Of a stretch of DNA of 64,000 nucleotides, positions 8,886-17,562 are shown one piece after another. A model generated the notes under the pieces. That model saw only the letters and a list, made by a program, of their open reading frames with translations. It had not been told where the DNA came from and did no database searches. Numbering within the stretch: position 1 is the first letter of the stretch; each line of letters starts with the position of its first letter. A program made the position numbers and the translations under genes. Source of the stretch: Phycisphaerae bacterium (GTDB taxonomy: Bacteria > Planctomycetota > Phycisphaerae > Phycisphaerales > UBA1924); assembly GCA_022180725.1 (NCBI GenBank), contig BQMO01000021.1, forward strand, positions 60,501 through 124,500. Direction: 5' to 3'.

Positions 8886-10562
8886 TCAGGCCCGCGTCAG
8901 GAGGCTCTCGCCCGTCATCTCCGTCGGCGCGTGCAAGCCCATCATCTCAAGGGCCGTGGGCATGATGTCGGCAAGCCGCCCGCGTTGGGCGCGCACGTCG
9001 GGCTCAAACCACCCCGCCGGGTCGCGGTCGCCGCGCAGTGTTCGTCCCCGGTATGCCTCCCCCACGACGATGAGCGGCACGTCGTAGACCGTGTGGGCCG
9101 TGTGAGGCGAGCCGGTCTCGGGGTCGAACATCTGCTCCGCGTTGCCATGATCGGCGGTCACGATCGCGACCCCGCCCCTCGCCAGCACCGCCTCGACCAG
9201 CACCCCCACGGCGGCATCGACCGTCTCGCACGCACGGATCGCCGCGGGGAGCGACCCGGTGTGCCCCACCATGTCGGCGTTGGCAAAGTTGACAACAAGA
9301 AAGTCCTCGCAGTCGGCCGCGCGGAGCCGGCGCAGGGCCGCGTCGCGCACATCGGCGGCGGCCATTTCGGGCTGGAGGTCGTACGTGGCCACCTTCGGGC
9401 TTTGCGGATTCTCGCGCGATTCACCCGGGAAGGGAGGGTCGCGGTAGTCGTTGAAGAAGAACGTGACGTGGGGGTACTTTTCGGTTTCGGCGCAACGGAA
9501 CTGACGCAGGCCGCGCGCCGACAGGTATTCCCCCGCGATATTCACCATCTTCGGCGGCTTCGGGAAGGCCACGGTGCAGAACGGCAGTAACGCCTCCCAA
9601 TACTCCGTCATGATCACATACCGCAGGTTCAACTTCGCGCCACGGTCAAAGCCCCGAACGCCGCTGTCGGGGCTGGGCTTGACCTTCGCCCACGCGTCGT
9701 CGGGAAAGACAAACGCCGCGGATAGCTCGCGCGGGCGGTCGCCGCGGTAGTTGTAGAAGATCACGGCGTCGCCGTCGGTGATCCGCGAGGTGCAGGCCTC
9801 GTCGGGCGAGCCGATCATCGTCGGGACGATGAACTCATCGCCCTTCTGCGTGTCGCTCATGGGCGCGTCGTAGTACGCCCGGATGGCGTCGCCCGCGCTC
9901 GCGGCCCGCGCCGCCGGACGCCGCCCCTCGACCGCGCGCCCCGTCAGGCACGCAAACGCCTCGCCCACGCGCTCCCAGCGGTTGTCGCGGTCCATCGCGT
10001 AATAGCGGCCCATCACGCTCGCCACCCGCCCCACGCCGATCGCCGCGCAGGCCCTCTCCACCGCCGCAACGAACCCCAACCCCGTGAAAGGCCCCGTATC
10101 GCGCCCGTCGGTGAACAGGTGCACAAATACCTTCTCGTGCCCCAGCGTCTTGCACGCCTTCAGGCACGCGTACAGGTGCTCCAGCAGGCCGTGCACGCCC
10201 GCGTCGGACGCAATGCCCATGAGGTGCACCGACTTGCCAGAATCCCGCGCCGCGCGAATGGCCCCGGCGATGGTCGCATTCTTCTCCAGCCCCGCCCGGC
10301 ACGCCTTGGTGATCGCCACCGATTCCTGGTCTACCACGCGCCCCGCGCCGATGTTCTGGTGCCCCACTTCCGAGTTGCCCATTGTTCCCTCGGGCAGCCC
10401 CACGTCCTCCCCGCTGGTCTTGATCAGCGTCCACGGGTACGTAGCCATCAGCCGGTCGGCCACGGGCGTCTTCGCGAGTTTCACGGCGTTGAAGGCGTCG
10501 TGCGATGGGTTCGGGTTCGTTCCCCACCCGTCGCGGATGATGAGCAGCAAGGGCGTCGGCAT
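8886..10562 (-). CDS. gpmI: 2,3-bisphosphoglycerate-independent phosphoglycerate mutase
   Basis: Interconverts 3- and 2-phosphoglycerate in glycolysis using two Mn2+ ions and a phosphoserine. The 558 residues (about 510 is usual) start MPTPLLLIIRDGWG with the metal-ligand Asp11, and the catalytic Ser64 lies in GTMGNSEVGHQNIGAG. Later landmarks are HLFTDGRDTGP, YYAMDRDNRWERV, the VNFANADMVGHTG metal site and VTADHGNAEQMFD. All expected metal and phosphate ligands appear present. The ATG follows TACCCT by only 5 nt with no Shine-Dalgarno. Confidence 0.95.
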   Translation of the reverse strand: MPTPLLLIIRDGWGTNPNPSHDAFNAVKLAKTPVADRLMATYPWTLIKTSGEDVGLPEGTMGNSEVGHQNIGAGRVVDQESVAITKACRAGLEKNATIAGAIRAARDSGKSVHLMGIASDAGVHGLLEHLYACLKACKTLGHEKVFVHLFTDGRDTGPFTGLGFVAAVERACAAIGVGRVASVMGRYYAMDRDNRWERVGEAFACLTGRAVEGRRPAARAASAGDAIRAYYDAPMSDTQKGDEFIVPTMIGSPDEACTSRITDGDAVIFYNYRGDRPRELSAAFVFPDDAWAKVKPSPDSGVRGFDRGAKLNLRYVIMTEYWEALLPFCTVAFPKPPKMVNIAGEYLSARGLRQFRCAETEKYPHVTFFFNDYRDPPFPGESRENPQSPKVATYDLQPEMAAADVRDAALRRLRAADCEDFLVVNFANADMVGHTGSLPAAIRACETVDAAVGVLVEAVLARGGVAIVTADHGNAEQMFDPETGSPHTAHTVYDVPLIVVGEAYRGRTLRGDRDPAGWFEPDVRAQRGRLADIMPTALEMMGLHAPTEMTGESLLTRA

Positions 10563-10567
10563 GGTCT

Positions 10568-10573
10568 AGGGTA
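10568..10573 (-). promoter_or_regulatory. -10-like TACCCT, leaderless type
   Basis: On the minus strand TACCCT is followed by AGACC and then the gpmI ATG at 10562. No ribosome-binding site is present. Confidence 0.38.
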
Positions 10574-10589
10574 GTGCCGCGCCGATGCG

Positions 10590-11330
10590 TCATGCCTGGA
10601 GCAGTTTGCGGAGCACGGCGTAGACAAAGTCCCGGCGGGTGTCGCTGAGGAGTGCGGCGAACTTCACCTCGTCGTCGGCGTCGATGATGATCGCCTTCAA
10701 CGGCCTGTTGTTCGCGGTCATGCCCGAGTTTCCGACCCGTACGCCGCGCACGCGCGCGGTGTCGAGTCGCTTGCTCCACCCCCACGGCCCGAAGCCCGTG
10801 AAGAGCAGACACTCCGAGCCGCGCACCACCGCCTCGGAGCGGCCGAACTTCAGGAGCAGCCCGAAATACAGCAGCCCCGCGGTAACCGCCGCGGGGATCA
10901 GGCCCATCAGGGTCAATCCGAGGTCAAACTTCATGTCGACGATCTGCGAGCCGTACATCCCCGAGAGGAACAACCCGCCCCAGACGCACCCGAAGATCAG
11001 CAGGAACTTCGCCACGGGCGATCGAATCTTCCCGCCGACCACTTGCGTCAGCCCATCGTCGGTGAAATAGGCCCCCTCCGGGGGGTTGGTGATATCCGCG
11101 ACGTACGAGGACGAAAGTTCCCCGCTCGCGTCGACTAACTCACCGAGGTTCCATAGGCGGCGACACTCCCAGCACGCGGCCAGGCCCGCGTCATCACGCC
11201 GCGCGTCCGGTTCGATTTCGTGCCGGCACGCCGGGCAGGCCTTGGCCGGGGCGATGGCCTCCGACGCGGTGACCGGCGATTCATCGACCGCCTCCCTGGC
11301 GATGGGGTCGTCGTCCTGATCCATGGTCAT
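10590..11330 (-). CDS. Zinc-ribbon-like membrane protein of unknown function
   Basis: 246 residues. A cytoplasmic N-terminal segment has paired cysteines CPAC (about 34-37) and CWEC (about 53-56), consistent with a zinc ribbon. Two membrane helices follow (FLLIFGCVWGGLFLSG and LMGLIPAAVTAGLLYFGLLL). The C-terminal part resembles a small PH-like sheet domain (GSECLLFTGFGPWGWSKRLD to DDEVKFAALLS), an inference from pattern only. I do not recognise a family. It diverges from radA across a 45-bp gap. An ATG two codons in (11324) is an alternative start. Confidence 0.62.
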   Translation of the reverse strand: MTMDQDDDPIAREAVDESPVTASEAIAPAKACPACRHEIEPDARRDDAGLAACWECRRLWNLGELVDASGELSSSYVADITNPPEGAYFTDDGLTQVVGGKIRSPVAKFLLIFGCVWGGLFLSGMYGSQIVDMKFDLGLTLMGLIPAAVTAGLLYFGLLLKFGRSEAVVRGSECLLFTGFGPWGWSKRLDTARVRGVRVGNSGMTANNRPLKAIIIDADDEVKFAALLSDTRRDFVYAVLRKLLQA

Positions 11331-11363
11331 GGTGTATCACACTTCGCATCGGCCTGCCACTCC

Positions 11364-11369
11364 TACGCT
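11364..11369 (+). promoter_or_regulatory. -10-like TACGCT, leaderless type
   Basis: TACGCT is followed by GCGGGC and the ATG of radA at 11376, with no Shine-Dalgarno. Confidence 0.4.
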
Positions 11370-11375
11370 GCGGGC

Positions 11376-12797
11376 ATGCCCAAGGTCCGCCGTGTCTTTC
11401 TGTGCCGGTCATGCAGGTCGGCCCAGAGCCGCTGGGTCGGGAAGTGCCCCGACTGCGGAACGTGGGACGCATTGGAAGAGGCCCCGTTCGACCCGGCGTC
11501 GGAGGACGACACGCACAAGGGCCTGGCCGCCGCCATCGCCGGCGACGTTCCCGACGCGACCTCCCCCCGTGCCGCACTGCTCGCCGACCTGCGCGGCGAG
11601 GCCGATACGCTCCGCCGCCTGCCCACCGGTATTCACGAACTCGACCGCGTCCTCGGCGGCTCGGCGGGAAACGTCGGGCTGGTGCCGGGATCGGCGGTGC
11701 TCATCGGTGGCGAGCCGGGGATCGGCAAGTCCACGCTGATGCTCCACGCGGCGTGCGCCTGGGCCGCCGGGGGCGCGGGTGTGCTTTACGTCTCGAGCGA
11801 GGAATCCGCCAAGCAGATCGCCCTTCGCGCTCAGCGCCTTCAGGCCGGGGATGCGGCTCGCCCCAGCACCGCTGCTTTTCCCCTGCACGTGCTCGCCGAC
11901 ACCAATCTCGCCCGGATCATCGAACAGGCCCGGCGGATCGGCCCGAAAGTGCTCATTCTCGACTCGATCCAGATGATCTACAAGCCCGACGTGCCGGCCG
12001 GCCCGGGCAGCGTCACGCAACTCCGGCGTTGCGCCGCCGAACTCGTGTACCTCGCGAAGGCCTCGGGCGTGGCCGTCGTGCTCGTCGGGCACGTCACCAA
12101 GGACGGCCAACTCGCCGGCCCGCGCCTGCTGGAGCATCTCGTCGATACCGTGCTCACCTTCGACGGCGATCGACATCACGCTCACCGCATCGTGCGGGCC
12201 GTCAAGAACCGCTTCGGCACGACGCAGGAACTCGGCCTGTTCGAGATGACCTCGAGCGGGCTGCGCCCCCTCCCCGAGGGCGCCGGCCCGGCCGCCACCG
12301 ACACCGCCCGCCCAGGATCGGCCCTCGCACCGATCATTTCGGGCACACGCTGCCTGATGGTCGAGGTGCAGGCCCTGACCGCCACCGGCTTCCTCGGCGC
12401 CGCGAAGCGCAAGGCCTCGGGCCTGGACCCCAACCGCCTGGCCATGATCATCGCCGTGCTCGAACAGCACGCGGGGCTTCGTCTCGCCGACCGCGACATC
12501 TTCGCCAGCAGCGTCGGGGGTGTGCGGATGGTGGAGCCCGCGGGGGATCTGGCCCTCCTGCTGGCCATCGCCGGCGCCCACTACAAGCGCTCGCTCCCAC
12601 CGCGCACGGCGTGCGCGGGCGAAGTCGGGCTGGGCGGCGAGGTCCGCCCCGTGCCGGCGATCGAGCAACGCGTGCGCGAGGCCGCCCGACTCGGGTACGC
12701 TCGGTTGCTTCTCCCGCCGGGGAAGTATGCCCCCGTGCCCGGCGTCGCGTTCGAGATCGTCCGGACCGTCGATCACGCCCTGCAACACCTTTCGTAG
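11376..12797 (+). CDS. radA: DNA repair protein RadA
   Basis: RecA-paralogue helicase/branch-migration factor for recombination intermediates. The 473 residues begin MPKVRRVFLCRSC with a four-cysteine zinc finger (CRSC at 10-13, CPDC at 24-27). Walker A GGEPGIGKST is at about 111-120, and the RadA-specific KNRFG motif is near residue 278. The C-terminal Lon-protease-like domain (DIFASSVGGVRMVEPAGDLALLLAI) is complete. The start at 11376 is set by the zinc finger; the upstream in-frame extension overlaps the divergent gene and lacks signals. trpF follows after 22 bp. Confidence 0.95.
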   Translation: MPKVRRVFLCRSCRSAQSRWVGKCPDCGTWDALEEAPFDPASEDDTHKGLAAAIAGDVPDATSPRAALLADLRGEADTLRRLPTGIHELDRVLGGSAGNVGLVPGSAVLIGGEPGIGKSTLMLHAACAWAAGGAGVLYVSSEESAKQIALRAQRLQAGDAARPSTAAFPLHVLADTNLARIIEQARRIGPKVLILDSIQMIYKPDVPAGPGSVTQLRRCAAELVYLAKASGVAVVLVGHVTKDGQLAGPRLLEHLVDTVLTFDGDRHHAHRIVRAVKNRFGTTQELGLFEMTSSGLRPLPEGAGPAATDTARPGSALAPIISGTRCLMVEVQALTATGFLGAAKRKASGLDPNRLAMIIAVLEQHAGLRLADRDIFASSVGGVRMVEPAGDLALLLAIAGAHYKRSLPPRTACAGEVGLGGEVRPVPAIEQRVREAARLGYARLLLPPGKYAPVPGVAFEIVRTVDHALQHLS

Positions 12798-12819
12798 CGC
12801 CCCACGCCACGGACCCGCC

Positions 12820-13452
12820 ATGACGAGAACACGCATCAAGATCTGCGGCATCCGCACGGAAGAGGCCCTCTTCGCCGCGGCGGACTTCGGCGCCGACGCC
12901 GTCGGGTTCATGTTCGTCGCTTCGTCCCCGCGCTTCATCGACCCGGACGAGGCCTTTGCCCTGATGTCGATCCTCCCCCCGTTCACGTCGGCGGTCGGCG
13001 TCTTCATGGACCCCGACCCCGACGAGTTCGCGGAAGTGGAGCAGCGGTGCCCGACGCCCTACACCCAGTTGCACGGCTCAGAGAGCGAGAAACTGGTGAA
13101 GGCCTGCGGGCCGGACATCGTCAAGGCCGTTCGGTTTCACCCCGACACCATCGGGCACGAGCTCGACCGCTGGGGCGTGTGCGAGGATGTGGCGGCGATT
13201 CTGGTCGATGGGTCCGCCGGCGGGCAGGGCGAATCGTTCGAGTGGTCGAAACTCGCCCCGCTTGTCGAGGCGTGCGCCAAGCCCATTATCCTCGCGGGCG
13301 GGCTGACGCCCGACAACGTGGGCGACGCGATCCGCACGGTGCGCCCCTACGGCGTGGATGTCTCGAGTGGCGTGGAACGCGCGCGCGGGGAGAAAGATCC
13401 CGCGCTCATCGAGGCCTTCTGCCGGGCCGTGCGTCAGGCCGACGCAGGTTGA
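12820..13452 (+). CDS. trpF: Phosphoribosylanthranilate isomerase
   Basis: Third step of tryptophan synthesis: Amadori rearrangement of phosphoribosylanthranilate. The 210-residue TIM barrel opens with RIKICGIRT, giving the catalytic cysteine at position 9. It has GFMFVASSPRFI, the general-acid aspartate in AILVDGSAGGQGESFEW, and the phosphate-binding ends LAGGLTPDNV and GVDVSSGVE. The start is fixed by this N-terminus. No other trp gene is adjacent. The last 19 bp overlap the 3' end of aroK, which runs the other way. Confidence 0.94.
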   Translation: MTRTRIKICGIRTEEALFAAADFGADAVGFMFVASSPRFIDPDEAFALMSILPPFTSAVGVFMDPDPDEFAEVEQRCPTPYTQLHGSESEKLVKACGPDIVKAVRFHPDTIGHELDRWGVCEDVAAILVDGSAGGQGESFEWSKLAPLVEACAKPIILAGGLTPDNVGDAIRTVRPYGVDVSSGVERARGEKDPALIEAFCRAVRQADAG

Positions 13453-13994
13453 CCGGGCGGGCGCGGCAAATCCGCCGTCGCCGCGACAAGCCGTTCGAGC
13501 ACCTCGCCCTCGACCAAGCCGTCCACGTCGAGCACTACATCGGCGAGCGATTGATACAGCCCGTCGCGACGCTCGAAGAGCGTGCCGATCTCATCGAGGG
13601 CGCCCTCCCCCGTCACCGAAGGGCGATCGCGAAGGTCCGTCGCGGCGAGTCGCGCGCGGAGCGTCGCGGGCGTCGCCCGGAGGTAGATCACCCGCACAAG
13701 TTTCGCGGTTCGCGCATCCGCGAGCATGCGCTCCACGCCCGGGGCCGTCGGCGTGCCGCCCCCCAGCGCCACCACCTGCCCGCGATACCCCAGCACCACC
13801 CGGAGCGCCGACGCCTCGGCTCGACGGAACTCGGACTCGCCCAGCGCCACAAAGGCCTCGGCGACTCGCGTGTGCCCCGCGGCCGCCGCGGTCAGATCAT
13901 CCAAATCGACGAAACGACCGTCCCGCCGAGCGGCCAAGGCCCGGCCGAGCGTTGTCTTCCCCACCCCACGCAGCCCCACGAGGATCACGTTCAC
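13434..13994 (-). CDS. aroK: Shikimate kinase
   Basis: Phosphorylates shikimate on the path to chorismate. 186 residues. Walker A GLRGVGKTT is at 7-15, the substrate and Mg2+ aspartates are in FVDLDDL (about 29-35), and the shikimate-binding GGGTP motif follows a VVALG strand. The lid arginine region RDRPSVTG is also recognisable. The GTG start is preceded at 6 nt by TACCCT and has no Shine-Dalgarno. It converges with and overlaps trpF, so two aromatic amino acid enzymes lie tail to tail. Confidence 0.93.
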   Translation of the reverse strand: MNVILVGLRGVGKTTLGRALAARRDGRFVDLDDLTAAAAGHTRVAEAFVALGESEFRRAEASALRVVLGYRGQVVALGGGTPTAPGVERMLADARTAKLVRVIYLRATPATLRARLAATDLRDRPSVTGEGALDEIGTLFERRDGLYQSLADVVLDVDGLVEGEVLERLVAATADLPRPPGQPASA

Positions 13995-14000
13995 GGATCA

Positions 14001-14006
14001 AGGGTA
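14001..14006 (-). promoter_or_regulatory. -10-like TACCCT, leaderless type
   Basis: Minus-strand TACCCT, then TGATCC, then the GTG start of aroK at 13994. No ribosome-binding site is present. Confidence 0.38.
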
Positions 14007-14057
14007 CCCCGCGCGAACACCGGGCGGCGTCACGCCTTAATCGCCGCCGGAACAAGC

Positions 14058-14612
14058 TCAGGCCCGGGACTGATACGACCCGTCCACCGTGCTGATCCGC
14101 AGCGTCTCTCCGATGTTGATGAAGTCCGGGACGCGCGTCTTCAGGCCCGTCTCCATGACAGCCTCTTTCATCACGTTCGTCACCGTCGCATTCTTCACGC
14201 CCGGGTCGCACTGCTTCACCGTCAACTCCACCGACGGGGGCAGCTCGACCAGGATCGGGTTGCCCTCGTGCAGGAGCACGCCCGTCTGCGCGTTGGGCCG
14301 CAGGTAGAGCAGCGCATCGCCCAGCACGTCGCCGGAAAACGTGATCTGCTCGAAGTTCTCGGAGTCCATGAAGGTCGCGCCGGTGTTGTCGGAGTACAGG
14401 TACTCCATCTGGCGGCGGTCCAGGTCGATCACCTCGATGTCGTCCGACGGCTTGTACCGCTTCTCGATCGTCTGCGCCTTGAGCACGTCCTTGATCTTGA
14501 GCTGAATGAACGCGCGGAGGTTCCCCGGCGTGCGGTGCTCGATCCCCGTCACCACGAACAGCCGACCATCGATCCGTACACCCTGCCCGGGGCGAAGATT
14601 CGTCGCTTGCAT
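14058..14612 (-). CDS. efp: Elongation factor P, Lys34 replaced by Asn
   Basis: Relieves ribosome stalling at polyproline. The start at 14612 (MQATNLRPGQGVRIDG) gives 184 residues, the normal length; the longer upstream frame has no signal. The KOW-like N-domain is followed by two OB domains, with the C-terminal signature VPDFINIGETLRISTVDGSYQSRA matching the family. In the tip loop, where E. coli has PGK34GQAF, this protein has PGN31LRAF, so the lysine that carries beta-lysylation is absent. Arg33 is two residues away. The TATACT near 14737 implies a leader of about 115 nt. Confidence 0.93.
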   Translation of the reverse strand: MQATNLRPGQGVRIDGRLFVVTGIEHRTPGNLRAFIQLKIKDVLKAQTIEKRYKPSDDIEVIDLDRRQMEYLYSDNTGATFMDSENFEQITFSGDVLGDALLYLRPNAQTGVLLHEGNPILVELPPSVELTVKQCDPGVKNATVTNVMKEAVMETGLKTRVPDFINIGETLRISTVDGSYQSRA

Positions 14613-14733
14613 GCCGTCCTCGTGCTTCCGCGGCCGACGCGCCGACCGCCTGACCCGACCAGACGCCAACCCATGTTCCGAACATGGCTCGCGCCGGGCC
14701 TATGCCTCAGTTTTGCTCCCCGATCGGGGGCCA

Positions 14734-14739
14734 AGTATA
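14734..14739 (-). promoter_or_regulatory. Putative -10 TATACT of efp
   Basis: A minus-strand TATACT about 120 bp upstream of the efp ATG. A GTGACC 18 bp further up is a weak -35 candidate. Confidence 0.4.
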
Positions 14740-14825
14740 GGCGACAGGGTTCTTCACGGTCACGCAGCGGGGCACGATTCCGCCGTGGTTCGACTATCGT
14801 GAGGCTCCCTCACGGAGTCACCACG

Positions 14826-15821
14826 ATGTCCGACATGACCCGCCGTGCCTTTGTCGCCATGTCCGCCGCCACGTTCGCCGCGGCCGCACTCCCGCGTCGC
14901 GCCACCGCCAAGGTACGTGACGACTCCTTTTTCGATTGGATTCCCCAGCGCGACACGGCGTTCGCGGCGTACGGGTATGGCGGAAACTCCCTCGCCCTGC
15001 GCGGGAAGGACGGCGGGGTGCTCATTGATTGCAAGAACGCCCCATTCGGCGCGGCCCTTCGACGAGAGGCCGCCGCCCGCGTCGGCGACCTGCGCGCCGT
15101 CATCAACACCCATCACCACGCCGACCACACCGGCGGGAACCATGCCTTCACCACGGACCTGCCGACCTACGCCCATGAGAAGGCCACGCCGCGCATTCTC
15201 GGGCAGATGAACCGGTACATCGCGCAGGCCAAAGAGGCCGCCACGCAATGGGGCGACCGTACCGGCCCCGCCATCGACCAGGTCAAGCGGGAGGCGCTCG
15301 ATTTCTACCGCGGCATCGAGAAGGCCAAGGCCACCGACTTCGCCCCGCGCACCGGCGTACCGGACTCGCACTCGCTCGACGTGGCCGGGGTGAAACTCGA
15401 ACTTCGGCACTTCGGCCCCGGGCACACCGACAACGACCTGGTGGTGTATGTGCCTTCGCTGAACATCCTGCACGCGGGCGACCTGCTCTTCGCCGGGATG
15501 CACCCCTTCGTCGATCAATCCGCAGGCGGCAACACGGTCGGCTGGTCCGCCGCCGCACGCAAGGCCGCCGAACTCTGTGACGACAGAACCATCGTCATCC
15601 CCGGGCACGGCGAGGTCACGACGGTCGCCGCCCTGCGCGAACAGGCCGAGTACTTCGAACGTGTGCGCGAGGTCGTTGCTCGGGAAATGAAGGCCGGCAA
15701 GTCCCGCAAGGAAATCGCCGAGATGGACCACGGGCTGTACGCGCCGTACGCAGCTCCCACGCGCCGGAGCATGACGCTCATGGCCATCTACGACGAACTC
15801 AAGGCCGAGCAGGCCAAGTAG
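14826..15821 (+). CDS. Tat-exported metallo-beta-lactamase-fold hydrolase
   Basis: 331 residues. The N-terminus MSDMTRRAFVAMSAATFAAA has a twin-arginine motif and hydrophobic core ending near ALPRRATA, predicting export. The zinc site is in INTHHHADHTGG (about 94-103); further ligands are the histidine in FGPGHTDND, the aspartate in LHAGDLLF and the histidine in VIPGHGE. This matches the SoxH/quinoprotein-relay-like MBL branch rather than true beta-lactamases; the substrate is unknown. A GGAG lies 10 nt before the ATG. A hairpin (gtgagg/cctcac) sits in the leader. Confidence 0.85.
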   Translation: MSDMTRRAFVAMSAATFAAAALPRRATAKVRDDSFFDWIPQRDTAFAAYGYGGNSLALRGKDGGVLIDCKNAPFGAALRREAAARVGDLRAVINTHHHADHTGGNHAFTTDLPTYAHEKATPRILGQMNRYIAQAKEAATQWGDRTGPAIDQVKREALDFYRGIEKAKATDFAPRTGVPDSHSLDVAGVKLELRHFGPGHTDNDLVVYVPSLNILHAGDLLFAGMHPFVDQSAGGNTVGWSAAARKAAELCDDRTIVIPGHGEVTTVAALREQAEYFERVREVVAREMKAGKSRKEIAEMDHGLYAPYAAPTRRSMTLMAIYDELKAEQAK

Positions 15822-15930
15822 TCTGCCCAGTGTCCACACCCCGCGCCGGAGCACCTTTTTCTTGCCGTTCATCGGATATTCCGGTGTCCGCGGCTACCGC
15901 TTGTGTTCGCCATTACACAGGAGGCTTCCC

Positions 15931-16989
15931 GTGAACCACCCCATCCGCCGCTCGCTCCCCGTCATGCTCGTGGCCCTTGCCGGACTTTCGTTCGGCCTGC
16001 CCGCGGCCTTGGGACAGGACAAGGCCCCACCGCCCACGGCCCTGAATGTCCCCGCGGACCCGTCCAACGCTGCCCTGGTCTACTGGCGAGTCTGGGCGCT
16101 TGAATCGCCCACGCTGGCGGACAAGATCAAAGAGCAGTACGACGGGCAGCGAGGCGTGGCGCCCGACAGCGAACTGGCGACGCTGCTGCGCGAGCCGGAA
16201 ACCCGCGGCACCATCCATCAACTCCTCGCCGCGTCGCGCCTCGCGGAGTGCGACTTCGGCATCGTCTACTCCGACGGCTTCATGGCGCTGCTCCCGCACT
16301 TGTCCAAGTTCCGGGCGTCGGTGCGGCTGCTCGGGGCGGACGCGGCCTTGGCCAGCGCCGAAGGGCGGCACGACGACGCCGCCGAACGCATCGCCGCGAT
16401 CTACCGCATGAGCCGCCAACTCTCCGGCGACCGCGTGCTGATCTCCTCGCTGGTGAGCGCGGCGTGCATCAGCGTGGGGCATACGCGGGTGCGCGACATG
16501 GCCGCCAAGAGCCAACTCACCCGGGAGCAGGCGATCGCGATCGACGCGGAACTGGCCCGCTTCGACCTGCACGATCCCTTCGGCATGCGGGCCTCGGCCG
16601 CCGCCGAAGGGGGCGTCGCCGTCGCGTGGATCGAACGCACCTACACCGGCCCCGACGCGGGGGCGCGCCTCGCCGACACGATCCTCGATCCCGAGGTCGT
16701 CAGCGACGTGGGCGTGACGCCGATCATCCGCGCCATGAACGAGGATTCGCTCCACGCTTCACTCGGAGATGTCCGGCGGTACTACGACGCGTGCCTCGCG
16801 GTCTACGACCCGACCAATCCGGCCTCGGCGGACGCGCTCGAATCACTCGCCACCGACCTCAAGGCCGGGAAGTTCGGCCCGCTTCCCCAGGCCATCGCCC
16901 CGTCAATGGTCCGCGTTCTCCAGTCCGACCGCAAGAACCGCGTTGAGATTGATGAAGTCCGCACGATCCTTCGCGGCTTCATCCGCTGA
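15931..16989 (+). CDS. Secreted hypothetical protein, helical
   Basis: 352 residues beginning at a GTG with an excellent Shine-Dalgarno (CAGGAGG). Residues 1-28 (NHPIRRSLPVMLVALAGLSFGLPAALG) form a Sec signal peptide with probable cleavage after ALG. The mature part is largely alpha-helical with alternating Ala/Leu/Arg (EGRHDDAAERIAAIYRMSRQL), suggesting a TPR-like or helical-bundle scaffold. I do not recognise the family. The sigma-factor gene starts 12 bp downstream, so the three genes here probably form an operon. Confidence 0.72.
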   Translation: MNHPIRRSLPVMLVALAGLSFGLPAALGQDKAPPPTALNVPADPSNAALVYWRVWALESPTLADKIKEQYDGQRGVAPDSELATLLREPETRGTIHQLLAASRLAECDFGIVYSDGFMALLPHLSKFRASVRLLGADAALASAEGRHDDAAERIAAIYRMSRQLSGDRVLISSLVSAACISVGHTRVRDMAAKSQLTREQAIAIDAELARFDLHDPFGMRASAAAEGGVAVAWIERTYTGPDAGARLADTILDPEVVSDVGVTPIIRAMNEDSLHASLGDVRRYYDACLAVYDPTNPASADALESLATDLKAGKFGPLPQAIAPSMVRVLQSDRKNRVEIDEVRTILRGFIR

Positions 16990-17001
16990 GCAACCCTCGC
17001 C

Positions 17002-17562
17002 ATGGCGTCGGACGATCGCCAACTCCTGCTGGGGACGCACCGCGGCGACGCCACCGCCGCCGCGGCGCTCTGGTCACGGCATGCCGGGGTGCTCCGCGCC
17101 TACGCCCGCACGGTGCTCGGCCCACGGGCGGCCAGCGAAGCCGCCGACGATGTCGTGCAATCCGCTTTCTGCGCCGTACTCGACTCTTCCGAATCAACCC
17201 TCGCCGCGGTGCTCGATGTCCGCGCCTGGCTGCTGCGCCTGGCCCGCCACGCCGCCCTCATGCACCTGCGAACTGCCCGCCGCGAGCTGGCGCGTCGGCG
17301 CCACGCGGATCGCACGCCGCACGTCTCCCCGCTTTCGCACGCGGGCGTTCAGTCCGCCGTCGATGCGCTCCCCCGCCACTGGCGCGAAGTCGTCGTGCTC
17401 CGGCACGTGGCCGGCTTGTCTTTCGATCAACTCGCCGCGGCGCTGAGCCTCCCTCGCTCCACGGTGTCCAGTCGATACGACCGCGCGTTGCGCGCCCTGC
17501 GCGAACTACTCGTCCCGAACGCGCACGCGACGTCCTTGCATCAGGAGCCCTCCCATGCCTGA
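17002..17562 (+). CDS. ECF-type RNA polymerase sigma factor
   Basis: 186 residues. The region 2 helix pair (LWSRHAGVLRAYARTVLG then EAADDVVQSAFCAVL) matches sigma-70 region 2 with its D-D-x-x-Q motif. Region 4 (ALPRHWREVVVLRHVAGLSFDQLAAAL followed by SRSTVSSRYDRALRALRELL-like sequence) is the -35-recognising helix-turn-helix. The region 2-4 linker is short, as in ECF factors. The following gene overlaps by 8 bp and encodes a one-pass membrane protein, the usual position of a regulator. The secreted helical protein is upstream. Confidence 0.88.
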   Translation: MASDDRQLLLGTHRGDATAAAALWSRHAGVLRAYARTVLGPRAASEAADDVVQSAFCAVLDSSESTLAAVLDVRAWLLRLARHAALMHLRTARRELARRRHADRTPHVSPLSHAGVQSAVDALPRHWREVVVLRHVAGLSFDQLAAALSLPRSTVSSRYDRALRALRELLVPNAHATSLHQEPSHA

